A stretch of 64,000 bases of DNA from Rhodospirillum sp. (GTDB lineage Bacteria; Pseudomonadota; Alphaproteobacteria; Dongiales; Dongiaceae). Made by a program: the position numbers and the translations under genes. Of this stretch, positions 6,992-15,602 are shown in pieces. How positions within the stretch are numbered: position 1 is the first letter of the stretch; each line of letters begins with the position of its first letter. The notes under the pieces were generated by a model. It saw only the letters and a list, made by a program, of their open reading frames with translations. It was not told the origin of the DNA and did not search any database. The DNA lies in assembly GCA_013822765.1 (NCBI GenBank), contig PNKY01000005.1, positions 302,699-366,698 of the forward strand, given 5' to 3'.

Positions 6992-7867
6992 TCACTTCTT
7001 CCACACCCACTCCACGCTGACCGAGCCGGCGTCGCCCTTGGCCTCGCCCTTGTGCTTGCCGCCCACGCCCTTCAACGGACCGAAGCTGTTCGGCAGCTTG
7101 GTGCCGGCAAGGAACGGTATCTGCCGCTCGCCCGCGCCATTGACCGAGCTGTTGGTGGCGATGGTGACCGGCGGCGGAGAAGCCTGGGTGTATTGGGTGG
7201 TGTTCCCCACGACGTCGGTCTCGATCATCAGACCGCGCCAGTCGGGCATGATCTTGGCCGATCCCTTGGCGGTGGTGGTGTCGGTATAGGCGCCGTCGCC
7301 GCCTTCGCCACCCGCGTCGCTGTCGACATAGGTGTCGTTGACGGTAACCGTGCCGGTGCAGCTCTGCGGCTGCCACATCTGGTAGCGTGCGGGGCCGAGA
7401 TCGGGGTTGATCCCGGCCATCGCCTCCTTGGCGGCCGGCGCCTGCTGCGCCATCGCCTGCATCTCCTGGGTCTGCGACAGGCTCATCGCCAGTGCGGTCA
7501 GGCACGCTTCGTCACTGCCGCATTTCTCCGCCTCGGCCTCGAGGTTGGCGAGCATCTCGTCACTCGGCGCGAATTGCTGCTGGACGTCCTGAGCCTTGGC
7601 CGTGGAGGCTTCCATCGCGGCCTGCTGTTCCGGCGTCATGCCTTGCGCGCCAACCTGTGAGACCTGTCCGGCCTGCATGATGCATTGGGCGTTCAGCACC
7701 CGCTCGATGGCGGTACTGTGGAACTCGGCCTTGGTCTTTTCCCGGACCGTCATCTTGATTTCGACCGTCGCGGTCGCGCCGGCCGGCGCCGGCTCGGCCG
7801 CCAGCGCATGACTCGCCGCCAGCGGCATGCCAAGGATGGTCAACGCCGCCGCAAGGTTACGCCGCAT
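6992..7867 (-). CDS. Secreted protein of unknown function
   Basis: The 291-residue product starts with a clear Sec signal peptide (MRRNLAAALTILGMPLAASHALAAEP, cleavage after ALA near residue 23). The ATG at 7867 has GAGGGGGCTC upstream. The mature part has three visible cysteines (NAQCIM, EKCGSDEACL) that could form disulfides, a Q/A-rich helical centre and a beta-rich C-terminal half ending VSVEWVWKK. I recognise no family. It is convergent with the RTX gene and divergent from the galactose dehydrogenase gene. Confidence 0.8.
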   Translation of the reverse strand: MRRNLAAALTILGMPLAASHALAAEPAPAGATATVEIKMTVREKTKAEFHSTAIERVLNAQCIMQAGQVSQVGAQGMTPEQQAAMEASTAKAQDVQQQFAPSDEMLANLEAEAEKCGSDEACLTALAMSLSQTQEMQAMAQQAPAAKEAMAGINPDLGPARYQMWQPQSCTGTVTVNDTYVDSDAGGEGGDGAYTDTTTAKGSAKIMPDWRGLMIETDVVGNTTQYTQASPPPVTIATNSSVNGAGERQIPFLAGTKLPNSFGPLKGVGGKHKGEAKGDAGSVSVEWVWKK

Positions 7868-8033
7868 CGAGAGCCCCCTCTTTCGATTGACCCACACCAG
7901 TTAACCCGGCGCCCGAGTCACCGGCAAGCGATGGCCGTCACAGCGCGCGGCGCGGCCTTTTTCCGCTTGGAGCCCGGCGCGCCCGGTGTATGGTGCCGCC
8001 CCATCGCATCGTTTTCGAGCAGGAAGCAGAACT

Positions 8034-8966
8034 ATGAGCAAGCGCAAGATCGCCATCATCGGCCTCGGCAAGATCTCCCAGGACCAGCATGTGCCGGTGA
8101 TCGCAGCGAGCGATGCGTTCGAGCTTGCGGCCATCGTCAGCACCCGCGGCCTCAGCCACGGTAACGTGCCGGTCTTCAAGACCCCGGCCGAGCTTTATCG
8201 CGCGCTGCCGGAGATCGGCGTGGTCGCGGTCAACACCCCGCCGGGCGTGCGCCGCGGGATCGCTCACGAAGCGCTGGCGGCCGGCAAGGACGTGCTGCTG
8301 GAGAAACCGCCGGCGACCACGTTGTCGGAGCTGGTCGACCTGGAGGAGTTCGCGAAAGCCAAAGGCCGCGTGCTGTTCGCGACCTGGCACTCGATCTTCA
8401 ATCCGGCGGTCGACGAGGCGCAGACGCTGATCGCCAAGGCCGGATTGCGCTCGCTGCACATAGAGTGGCGCGAGGATGTGAAGAAATGGCACCCGGGCCA
8501 GGACTGGGTGTGGGAGCCGGGCGGCTTCGGCGTGTTCGACCCGGGCATCAATGCGCTCTCGATCCTGACGCACATCCTGCCCGGCATCGCCTTCGTGAAG
8601 AGTGCCGAGCTCACCTATCCCGCGAACCGGCAGACGCCGATCGGCGTGAAGCTCACGATGTCTGATGCCAGAGGGACCACCCTCACCGCCGATTTCGACT
8701 GGCGCGAAAAGGGCGACGAGAAGTGGCACATGATGATCGCGTTGGCCGATGGCCGTGCGGCGCGTCTGTTCAAGGGCGGCTCAGCGCTCAGCATCGACGG
8801 CAAGACCATGGTCGAAGCGCCGAGCGAAGAATATCAGCGCATCTATCGCCGCTTTGCCGAGCTGCTCGAAACACGCAAAAGCGACGTGAATCCGGCGCCG
8901 CTGCGGATCGTCGCGGACGCGATGCTGCTGGGCCGCCGCCTGACGACGGATGCTTTTAATTGGTAG
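8034..8966 (+). CDS. D-galactose 1-dehydrogenase-like oxidoreductase (Gfo/Idh/MocA family)
   Basis: This 310-residue protein has an N-terminal Rossmann fold (IAIIGLGKISQDQHVP at residues 5-20) and the Gfo/Idh/MocA signature AAGKDVLLEKPPATTLSEL near residue 85. The segment EWREDVKKWHPGQDWVWEPG followed by GVFDPGINALSI matches, from memory, the NAD(P)-dependent D-galactose 1-dehydrogenase of Pseudomonas, which oxidises D-galactose to galactonolactone at the start of the De Ley-Doudoroff pathway. L-arabinose is often also a substrate. The start is the ATG after a GGAAG site. The stop overlaps the convergent TPR gene by 11 bp. It is metabolic and unrelated to flagella. Confidence 0.85.
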   Translation: MSKRKIAIIGLGKISQDQHVPVIAASDAFELAAIVSTRGLSHGNVPVFKTPAELYRALPEIGVVAVNTPPGVRRGIAHEALAAGKDVLLEKPPATTLSELVDLEEFAKAKGRVLFATWHSIFNPAVDEAQTLIAKAGLRSLHIEWREDVKKWHPGQDWVWEPGGFGVFDPGINALSILTHILPGIAFVKSAELTYPANRQTPIGVKLTMSDARGTTLTADFDWREKGDEKWHMMIALADGRAARLFKGGSALSIDGKTMVEAPSEEYQRIYRRFAELLETRKSDVNPAPLRIVADAMLLGRRLTTDAFNW

Positions 8967-11900
8967 CGCTTGGCGCCGCGTTCGCTTCGTCGCTGAGGCT
9001 GGCCTTCTTCAGGCGTTCGCGATAATCGGCGACGAAGGCGTCGATGCGGTCGACCGCGGCCATTTCCGCCGACACCGATTCCACCAGCCCATTGTCCGCC
9101 GCCGTCAGCATGGCGAAGGCCTTGGCCTGATCGGTTGCTTCCATGCGCTCGCCGTAGTCGTTGGCGATCGCCTTCAAGCCACGCCGGTCCGACGCGAGCG
9201 ACAGTGCGACCGCGCGGTTCAGCAGCAGCGGCGCCACGCGGTCCTTGAAATGCTGCGCCTGCTTCTCCGCCAGCTGCTGCTCGGCTTCTGCGCTGCCGAT
9301 GGCGGCGGCGGGATTCTTGACCGGGTCGGTCGCGTCCTTCAGGGCCGCGCGCTGGTCGGCCATCGCCTGCTCTTCGCCCTCGATCAGGTCGCCCAGCGCC
9401 GTCGCCGCCGCCGGCCATTCGCGCACCCGCCACTGCATGTCAGCGCGCAGCCATTTCGCCTCCAGGCCGTCGTCGCCCTCGAGCATACGGATGCCGCCGA
9501 GGGTGTCGCCTGAATCGAAGGTGGCGCGCGCTTCCAGCCGCTTGCGCTCCGTCGCCAGGTCGGGCGGCATCATCTCGTCCACCGTGCTGTCCTTGAGCGC
9601 TTTCAGCGCCAGCTCCGGCTTCTGGTCCAGCATGCGGATCGCGGCGAGGCGCGCGCCGGCATGCGCCTTGTCGAGGCCGCTCAGGCGCTTCGCGACCAGC
9701 GTGTCGAGCAGCTCGCCGGCGCGACCCAATAGATCCACGTTCACCAGGCGGTCGGCGAGCAGCGACATCATCCGGTCGCCCTCGGCGCCGGCCGGCGTCA
9801 GCTCGCGGAACTCGTCGTACAGCGCGACCGCGGTGAGCGGCGACAGCCGGTCAGCGCCGCCGTCCAGATACAGCTCGCGGAACGCCTCCGACATCTGGTC
9901 GCCGATTTCCTTGGCTTCCGGCCGATTGGGGAAGTTGGCGGCCGCCGAGCGCAGCGCCACCAGCCCCTTGCGCGCCTGGTTCTCGCCGAGATAAAGCCCA
10001 CCCACCTTGCGCAGCAGCTTGAACTCGAACTCGCCGCCGCGATTGACGAAGCGCAGCGCCTCCAGCGGCGCGATCGCCTCGGCAGGCTTCAGCTCCCCGC
10101 CCTTCAGGCGCTCTTCGACCAGGTCGAACTGCGAGCGCGCCTTGATATCGTCGAGCGCGGAATCCGCAAGGCTGGCCCACAGCGCCAGCGCCAGATCGCG
10201 TTCGCCGGCGCGCAGCTTGATCTGGCCGTCGAGATAGGTCAGGCGGTCGCGTGCGTCGCGGCTAGGCTGGTCCTGCCGCAGCGCATCGGCGAAACGCTGC
10301 GCCGCGATCGGATTGCCGGCGCCGTTGAGCGCGGTGCCCGCGGCGAGGTAGATGTCCTCGCGGACCGGTTTCGGATAGTCGGCGATGTTCGGCAGCGCGC
10401 CGGTCAGATATTGCGCCGCCTCGTCCCATTTCTCTTCCTTGGCCGATACCAGGCCCTGGAACAGGTTTGCCTCCGCGACACCCTGCAGCGACTTTTCGGA
10501 GAGGTTGGCGCGCGCCTTCTCCAGTTGGCCATCGAGTGCCTGGACGGCGCCGGTCAGCAGCGCCAGTTGGCGCTGATCGAGCTCGCTGCGGCCCTCGCGG
10601 CCGATCTGCGACAGCGCGCTGTCTGCTTCCTCGATCAGGCCATGCGCGAAATAGAATTCGCCCAGCGCCATGCGGGCCGCCGCCTTCTCCGCCTCGCTCG
10701 CACCCGACACCGCGGATTCGAGGCGGCGCAGGTCGGACGTGAAAGTCGCTTCGCCGCCGCGCCGCCAGCTCGGCAAATCGAACAGCCCGGGCACGCTGAC
10801 CAGGATCGGCTGGCCCTCCTTCGGCGGCTCCGCCGACGTTGCGGCTTCCTGTTCGTGCTCTTCCGGCGCCTGCTCCTGGGACGCGACCTGCTCGCCTTCC
10901 TGCGGCGCTTCCGCGATCGGCCCCACCTCGCCCGGCTTGGTGGTGATGACGACACCCTGCGACAGCGAGTCGACCGTAATGGCGTCGTCGAGGCTCTCGA
11001 TCGCAATGCCCTGGTAGCTCGGCAGCAACTGGAATTCCGGCCAGCCGGCCTGTTCCGCGATGCCGAGGCCCGCCGTGCGGACCGGCACCACATAGAGCTC
11101 GCCGCCGCCTGGGTCGGTCACTTTCGCGACGCGGCCGGGGCCGTTGGTGCGCAACAACAGGCTGGACGCGCCATCGACCAGTGTCTCACGCCGCTGCTCG
11201 ATGGTCTGCGTCGATGCGGCCTTGCCGCCGTCGGTCACGTCGACGACCCACGACTTGCCGCTCGCCGTCATGCTGACGCCGAGCGGCGATGCTTCGACGA
11301 TACGGATGATGGTGACGTCCGGAATGTCGATCTTGCTCGCCTTGCCGAGCCGTGCCAGGCGCGCATCTCCGAACAGCGCGCTGACGTCGTTCGACGGCAT
11401 GTCGAAGGCGAGCCACAAGGCGCCGTTGCGGCGGAACGCCGCCGCCGGAACCGCCTCCGGCCAGGCGAACATGATCTTGGTGCCGTTCTCGGCCGGCACG
11501 ATCTTGATCTGTACGTCAACCGGTGCGCGCGGCGGCAGCGCCGCTTGCTCGATCTCCGGCATCGGTGGCGGTGCAGGCTGCGCCGCCTCCGCGGGTTGCT
11601 CCTCCGGCTTCGCCGCTTCCTCAGTCTTGGCCGGTTCCTCGGCCGGTGATGTTGGCGCCGGTGTCGGCGCGGCCTCCGGCAGCGCGGGCAGGCTCTGCAG
11701 CGCGAAGTCCGGCCCTGGCGGTTCTGCCAGCGGCTGCTGCGCGGGGGATTCCGCTGCAGGCGGCGTCGGCGGCGCAGGCGGTGGCGCGGCTGGCGGCTCG
11801 GCGATCGTCGCTGGTACGGTCGGCTTGGGCGCCGGCTCGGGCGCCGCCGGAATGGTTGCCGGTTGCGCGGTATTCGGCTGCGGCTTGGCAGCGGTCTGCG

Positions 11901-12921
11901 TCTTGTCCGGCAGGCGCAGCGCGGGTGCGGCCGCCGTCTGCTGCAGCGGGCGCATGATGTCCAGCACGACGGTGCGGCCGAGGCGGAAGTCGCGCAGCCG
12001 CGCACCCGGCGCCAGCGTCAGGTAGATGCGCGCAACCTCGCCATCCACCGCCTCGATCTGCAGCAGGTCCTTGGGCAAGTCCGCGCGCGCCCGCTTGAGA
12101 TCGATGGCCCCCGGCCGCGAGAACGCGACTTCGATGCGGTCGCCGTCGCTGTTGACGCGGTAATCGATCCTGCTCGGCCAATCGATCGCGACGCGCACGA
12201 AGGTGCCGTGGTCGCCGTGACGCGTGACCACCTTCCCGGGCGCCGGGGTGGCGCCAGGCGTTGTTGGCGTTGCCTTGGCGCCAGGCTTGATGATCCGTGG
12301 CTCTTCGGGCTTGGGCGCCGCGGTAATCTTTGGCGGCTCGGCCTTGGGCGGCTCTGCCTTTGGTACGTCGGTCTTTGGCGCTTCGGCTTTTGGTGGTTCG
12401 GCTTTTGGTGGTTCGGCTTTTGGCGGTTCAATCGGTGGCGCTTGAACCTTTGGTGCTTCCGTCTTTGGAGCCGTGCTGTCGGCGGTGCCGGCGCCGGTCT
12501 GAAGCTCATTGGCCGGCTTCGCCGCTGCCTGCTCCGCCGGCCACGCGGCCGCGGGCCGCAGGTCGAGGACCAGCTTGCCTTCTTCTTCCCAGCGTTCGAG
12601 GGTCGCCGGCCGCGCCAGGTCCAACTCGATCCGCCGCCCCTGCGCGCTCAACGGCCCGGCCACGTAGCTCTTGAGATTGTCGAGCGCACCGGTGAGCTTC
12701 ACCGACACCGGCTCGGAGAAGGTGATGATGAGCTTGCGGCCGCTGATCTCGGCGCCGGTGGTCAGCCGCGCCGCGCGGTCGAAAACCAGCCGGCCATAGC
12801 GGTCGTGGCTCCAGCCGCGGGCGTTGATCTCGGTGTCGGCAAGCGCGAGCAGCGGCAGACTTGCCAGCGCGATGGCACCGCCGACGCCCGCCAGGAGACG
12901 CTGCCGAATGGTTCGGCTCAT
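8956..12921 (-). CDS. Giant exported AMIN-like/TPR-like repeat protein
   Basis: The 1321-residue protein begins with a signal peptide (about residues 1-30, ending PLLALADT). Then come AMIN-like beta segments (about residues 30-130 and 215-310, the latter with VRVAIDWPSRIDYRVNSDGD), separated by a Pro/Lys/Glu-rich linker, and a second long Pro/Ala/Glu linker (about 330-450). More beta segments follow, and residues about 690-1290 are helical TPR-like repeats. The ATG at 12921 is used; an upstream TTG adds five residues. This architecture recalls large TPR proteins of alphaproteobacterial flagellar/chemotaxis clusters and, loosely, FimV-like organisers; AMIN-like domains suggest contact with the envelope. 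It follows cheZ on the same strand after a 176-bp gap. Exact function is unknown. Confidence 0.8.
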   Translation of the reverse strand: MSRTIRQRLLAGVGGAIALASLPLLALADTEINARGWSHDRYGRLVFDRAARLTTGAEISGRKLIITFSEPVSVKLTGALDNLKSYVAGPLSAQGRRIELDLARPATLERWEEEGKLVLDLRPAAAWPAEQAAAKPANELQTGAGTADSTAPKTEAPKVQAPPIEPPKAEPPKAEPPKAEAPKTDVPKAEPPKAEPPKITAAPKPEEPRIIKPGAKATPTTPGATPAPGKVVTRHGDHGTFVRVAIDWPSRIDYRVNSDGDRIEVAFSRPGAIDLKRARADLPKDLLQIEAVDGEVARIYLTLAPGARLRDFRLGRTVVLDIMRPLQQTAAAPALRLPDKTQTAAKPQPNTAQPATIPAAPEPAPKPTVPATIAEPPAAPPPAPPTPPAAESPAQQPLAEPPGPDFALQSLPALPEAAPTPAPTSPAEEPAKTEEAAKPEEQPAEAAQPAPPPMPEIEQAALPPRAPVDVQIKIVPAENGTKIMFAWPEAVPAAAFRRNGALWLAFDMPSNDVSALFGDARLARLGKASKIDIPDVTIIRIVEASPLGVSMTASGKSWVVDVTDGGKAASTQTIEQRRETLVDGASSLLLRTNGPGRVAKVTDPGGGELYVVPVRTAGLGIAEQAGWPEFQLLPSYQGIAIESLDDAITVDSLSQGVVITTKPGEVGPIAEAPQEGEQVASQEQAPEEHEQEAATSAEPPKEGQPILVSVPGLFDLPSWRRGGEATFTSDLRRLESAVSGASEAEKAAARMALGEFYFAHGLIEEADSALSQIGREGRSELDQRQLALLTGAVQALDGQLEKARANLSEKSLQGVAEANLFQGLVSAKEEKWDEAAQYLTGALPNIADYPKPVREDIYLAAGTALNGAGNPIAAQRFADALRQDQPSRDARDRLTYLDGQIKLRAGERDLALALWASLADSALDDIKARSQFDLVEERLKGGELKPAEAIAPLEALRFVNRGGEFEFKLLRKVGGLYLGENQARKGLVALRSAAANFPNRPEAKEIGDQMSEAFRELYLDGGADRLSPLTAVALYDEFRELTPAGAEGDRMMSLLADRLVNVDLLGRAGELLDTLVAKRLSGLDKAHAGARLAAIRMLDQKPELALKALKDSTVDEMMPPDLATERKRLEARATFDSGDTLGGIRMLEGDDGLEAKWLRADMQWRVREWPAAATALGDLIEGEEQAMADQRAALKDATDPVKNPAAAIGSAEAEQQLAEKQAQHFKDRVAPLLLNRAVALSLASDRRGLKAIANDYGERMEATDQAKAFAMLTAADNGLVESVSAEMAAVDRIDAFVADYRERLKKASLSDEANAAPSATN
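12330..12440 (-). repeat. In-frame PPKAEPP-type microsatellite in the giant TPR protein
   Basis: The coding strand reiterates a short unit encoding P-P-K-A-E or A-P-K-T-D about eight times. It forms a charged polyproline linker between the two AMIN-like regions. Near-identical 15-bp units make it prone to length change. Confidence 0.8.
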
Positions 12922-13097
12922 ACACACCCAACTCAATGGTGGCGCCGGTCCCTATCGAGACTCGGACGCCGATCAGCGCAGACTACAATAAGGTCCGTCC
13001 GCTGTCCCAGCCCCGTCCCGGCCTCGTCCTGGTGGGCTCGGGCGACGTTTCTCAACGGTCCAAGGGGCAAAACTGGTGGCGCCGGGGCGCCGAGACG

Positions 13098-13775
13098 TCA
13101 GTCGAAGCTCGCCAGCAGGGCATCGATGTCGGCCTGCTTGCCGGCATCGTCCGGCAGCTGCGGGCCGTTCAGCAGCTTCTCGTCGGCGGTCTTCGGCTGC
13201 GGCTGATGCTGCTCTTCGCGCGGATGGGTCTCGCGGTATTTCTGGATCTCGTCGCCGAACGCCGCGACCAGCGCCTCGACCCGGTCCTCGATATGCTTCA
13301 GCGTCTTCACCACCTTGGTGATGCGCTGGCCGGTGATGTCCTGGAAGTTGCAGGACTCGTACACCTGGGTGACCGCGTTCGTCACCTGCTCGGCGATCTC
13401 CGCCGGCATCTGGGACGTCAGGCCCTCCAGCAGCTCCATCGCCTGCAGGATGCCGTTGGTCGCCTCTTCGGTCGAGCCGACGATGGCGTCGAGCTCGTCG
13501 GTCGCTTTCGGCAGATGCTCGGAGGTGATGTCGTCAGGACGCAGCGCGGCGATCTCGCGCTTGGCCGCCAGGATGTATTTCGCGAGGCCTTCCAGCTCCG
13601 AGTACACTTTCAAGTTCACCTCAGAAAGGTCGCCTTCGAGGGACTGCAGCATCTCGCCCACCACTTCCGCCACGTCTTCCCGGCTGGGGGAGCGGCTCTG
13701 CACCTGCAGCTCGCTCAATCGCGCATTCAGTTCCGGCGGCATGCCGGCGTCGCTGGACTTCGCAATCTTGGTCAT
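13098..13775 (-). CDS. cheZ: Chemotaxis phosphatase CheZ
   Basis: CheZ accelerates dephosphorylation of CheY-P. The 225-residue, mostly helical protein contains the catalytic region SCNFQDITGQRITKVVKTLKH near residue 150, in which the D-x-T-G-Q signature holds the Asp and Gln that reach into the CheY active site. The C-terminus ends in a short acidic helix (ADIDALLASFD), the usual CheY-P docking peptide. The ATG at 13775 is preferred; an in-frame GTG at 13784 would add three residues. It follows cheY in the same transcript. Confidence 0.93.
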   Translation of the reverse strand: MTKIAKSSDAGMPPELNARLSELQVQSRSPSREDVAEVVGEMLQSLEGDLSEVNLKVYSELEGLAKYILAAKREIAALRPDDITSEHLPKATDELDAIVGSTEEATNGILQAMELLEGLTSQMPAEIAEQVTNAVTQVYESCNFQDITGQRITKVVKTLKHIEDRVEALVAAFGDEIQKYRETHPREEQHQPQPKTADEKLLNGPQLPDDAGKQADIDALLASFD

Positions 13776-13790
13776 TGCTGTCACCGACGC

Positions 13791-14177
13791 TTAGAAGTTG
13801 CCAAGGACGGACGACAGCTTGGTCTTCAGGGTTGCCGCGTTGAACGGCTTCACGATGTAGTTGTTGACGCCCGCTTCCTTGGCCGCGACCACGTTCTCGG
13901 TCTTGCTTTCGGCGGTGATCATGATGAAAGGCAGGTTCTTGAGCTTGGAGTCGGCGCGCACTTCGCGCAGCAGCTGGATGCCCGTCATCGGCTCCATGTT
14001 CCAGTCGGAGATCACCAGCCCGTAGTCCTTGTCGCGCAGCTTCTGCAGCGCCATCGAACCGTCGGTCGCCTCGTCGACATTGTTGAAGCCGAGCTGCTTC
14101 AACAGATTGCGGATAATCCGGAGCATCGTCTTGTAGTCATCGACGATCAGGATGTTCATGTTCATGTCGACGGACAT
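13791..14177 (-). CDS. cheY: Chemotaxis response regulator CheY
   Basis: This is a single-domain receiver of 128 residues. The acidic pair D13-D14, phosphorylation site D58 (LVISDWNMEPMTG), the Thr in IMITAES and the Lys in NNYIVKPFNA are all present, so it should be a phosphorylatable motor-binding CheY. The start at 14177 is chosen because AAGGAA lies 8 bp upstream; a longer frame adds only 15 non-homologous residues. It is followed by cheZ. An exact CtrA-type box is 89 bp upstream. Confidence 0.96.
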   Translation of the reverse strand: MSVDMNMNILIVDDYKTMLRIIRNLLKQLGFNNVDEATDGSMALQKLRDKDYGLVISDWNMEPMTGIQLLREVRADSKLKNLPFIMITAESKTENVVAAKEAGVNNYIVKPFNAATLKTKLSSVLGNF

Positions 14178-14265
14178 GTTACTGGTTCCTTTGTTGTGCT
14201 CCGGCCTCGCGATCCAGCCCACCGGTGCATCGAATTTTACGTTTAAATGAGTAGCTGACCAACAG

Positions 14266-14280
14266 TTAAGCGGCGGTTAA
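14266..14280. promoter_or_regulatory. CtrA-type box upstream of cheY
   Basis: Exact TTAA-GCGGCGG-TTAA in the 128-bp gap between cheY and the MotE-like gene, placed for minus-strand transcription of cheY-cheZ. Confidence 0.65.
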
Positions 14281-14305
14281 ACAAGGATATTCCTATTCGT
14301 AAGCA

Positions 14306-15109
14306 CTACTCCGGCATCGGCAGTTCACGGCGCTGCGCGAGCTCGAAGGTGATCTCCTTTGCCCGCGTCGGCGTCACGAGCGCCAGGATCGGCGCGACCT
14401 TGCGCTCGTTCATCCGGTCGACGACATCGAGCAGCACATCCATGTCCATCTCTTCGAAGACCTTGGCCGCCGCCTTGGGCTTCATGTTCTCGTACATCTT
14501 GACCAGGCTCTTCAGCTCGGCCTCTTCCTGCTCGCTGCGCGCCTTGAGCAGGTCCTCGACGGTGGCCTGCAGCGCCTTCAGCTCTGCCATCTTCTGGTCC
14601 ATGCGCTGCTCGGCGGCCTGGATCAGGGCCTCGCGCTCGTCCAGCTGGCGGGCCCGCAGGTCCAGTTCCTCACGGCGCTTGGCGAGCTGCTGCAGGACGT
14701 CGACTTCTTCATCGGTGTAGTCGAACGGGTCGTGGACTTCCGGCTCGAGCGCGGCGTCGGCAGCGGCTGCGGCCGCTTCCTCTTCGGTCATCGGATGCTC
14801 ACCGGCCGGCCCCTCTGGCGTCTTGGCCGCCTGTTGGCCCGCAGCTTCCGCCGGGGCGGCGGCCTTTGCTGGCGCGTGCTGTTCGACCGCCGACTGTTCG
14901 CCGGCAATCGCCGGCGTGGCCGGTTGCACGACTGGCTGCTCAGCCGGCTTGGCTTCGGCCGCAGGCGTGGCGGCCGGCGCGCCGGCCTCGCCCTGGGCCA
15001 GCGTCTCGGTGCCGACCGAAACCTCGAACACGTTCCAGACCGAGCCGACCTTGACGGTCATCGTGCCGGCCAGGGCAAACATCAGGATGGGCAGCAGACG
15101 CAGGCGCAT
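14306..15109 (-). CDS. MotE-like flagellar periplasmic protein (MgtE N-like/coiled coil)
   Basis: The 267-residue product has an N-terminal membrane or signal segment, a long Ala/Glu/Pro-rich region, a coiled coil (about residues 135-200, with QLAKRREELDLRARQLDERE) and a C-terminal MgtE N-like helical domain (KMYENMKPKAAAKVFEEMDM then VDRMNERKVAPIL). This matches the alphaproteobacterial MotE type, a chaperone of the stator-associated protein MotC in Rhizobia, and its relatives near fliM. The ATG at 15109 has GAGGT upstream; a GTG four codons earlier is possible. It is the last gene of the fliL-fliM-DUF6468 operon. Confidence 0.8.
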   Translation of the reverse strand: MRLRLLPILMFALAGTMTVKVGSVWNVFEVSVGTETLAQGEAGAPAATPAAEAKPAEQPVVQPATPAIAGEQSAVEQHAPAKAAAPAEAAGQQAAKTPEGPAGEHPMTEEEAAAAAADAALEPEVHDPFDYTDEEVDVLQQLAKRREELDLRARQLDEREALIQAAEQRMDQKMAELKALQATVEDLLKARSEQEEAELKSLVKMYENMKPKAAAKVFEEMDMDVLLDVVDRMNERKVAPILALVTPTRAKEITFELAQRRELPMPE

Positions 15110-15117
15110 GACCGACC

Positions 15118-15585
15118 TCACCTTAGCCCCGATAGCGCGCTGAGGCTCGCCACCTTGCGGTCGTCCTCTTCCTCCGGAAGCTCGACCGCGGGCGCGGGCG
15201 GCACCGCGGCGATCGGCGTCGGCGCGCTGGCCGCGGCGATGTGCCGGCTCTTGGCGATCACGGCTTCCAGGCGACCGGCGGCGCTTTCGGCGCGCTCGGT
15301 CAGCAGCTTCAAATCTTCCCCGATCTTGCCGAACTCCGTGGTCAGGCCCTGGGTGCGCTCGACCCGCGCCTGCAGGTCGCGCCCGGCGACCTCGGCCGTC
15401 ACCTTGAACTGATGCAGATGGCTGGCGGCCTGGTCGGTGGACTTGGTCAGGTCGCCGATCAGCTTCTCGAATTCGCTGCGGCTGTCACGGATCGCGGTAA
15501 TGTGCTTGCTGAAGCGCCGGACGTAGACGATCGTCACGACCAGGAGAATCGCCACCACGCCGTCGGCGAGGAGAGTCCAGGACAT
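15118..15585 (-). CDS. Membrane-anchored DUF6468-type protein
   Basis: The 155-residue protein has a single N-terminal transmembrane helix (about residues 6-26, LLADGVVAILLVVTIVYVRR) followed by a helical coiled region (about 30-110) and an Ala/Pro-rich tail. The arrangement and place between fliM and the MotE-like gene match the alphaproteobacterial family annotated as DUF6468, whose role is unknown but whose context is always flagellar as far as I recall. GGGGAA is 6 bp before the chosen ATG. The downstream gene starts within about 10 bp. Confidence 0.75.
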   Translation of the reverse strand: MSWTLLADGVVAILLVVTIVYVRRFSKHITAIRDSRSEFEKLIGDLTKSTDQAASHLHQFKVTAEVAGRDLQARVERTQGLTTEFGKIGEDLKLLTERAESAAGRLEAVIAKSRHIAAASAPTPIAAVPPAPAVELPEEEDDRKVASLSALSGLR

Positions 15586-15602
15586 CAGGTTCCCCGAATA
15601 CG

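Noticed and set aside
12330..12440. Short direct repeats as a possible CRISPR array
   Set aside because: They are in frame, encode a Pro/Lys/Glu linker, are only about 15 bp long and have no unique spacers.
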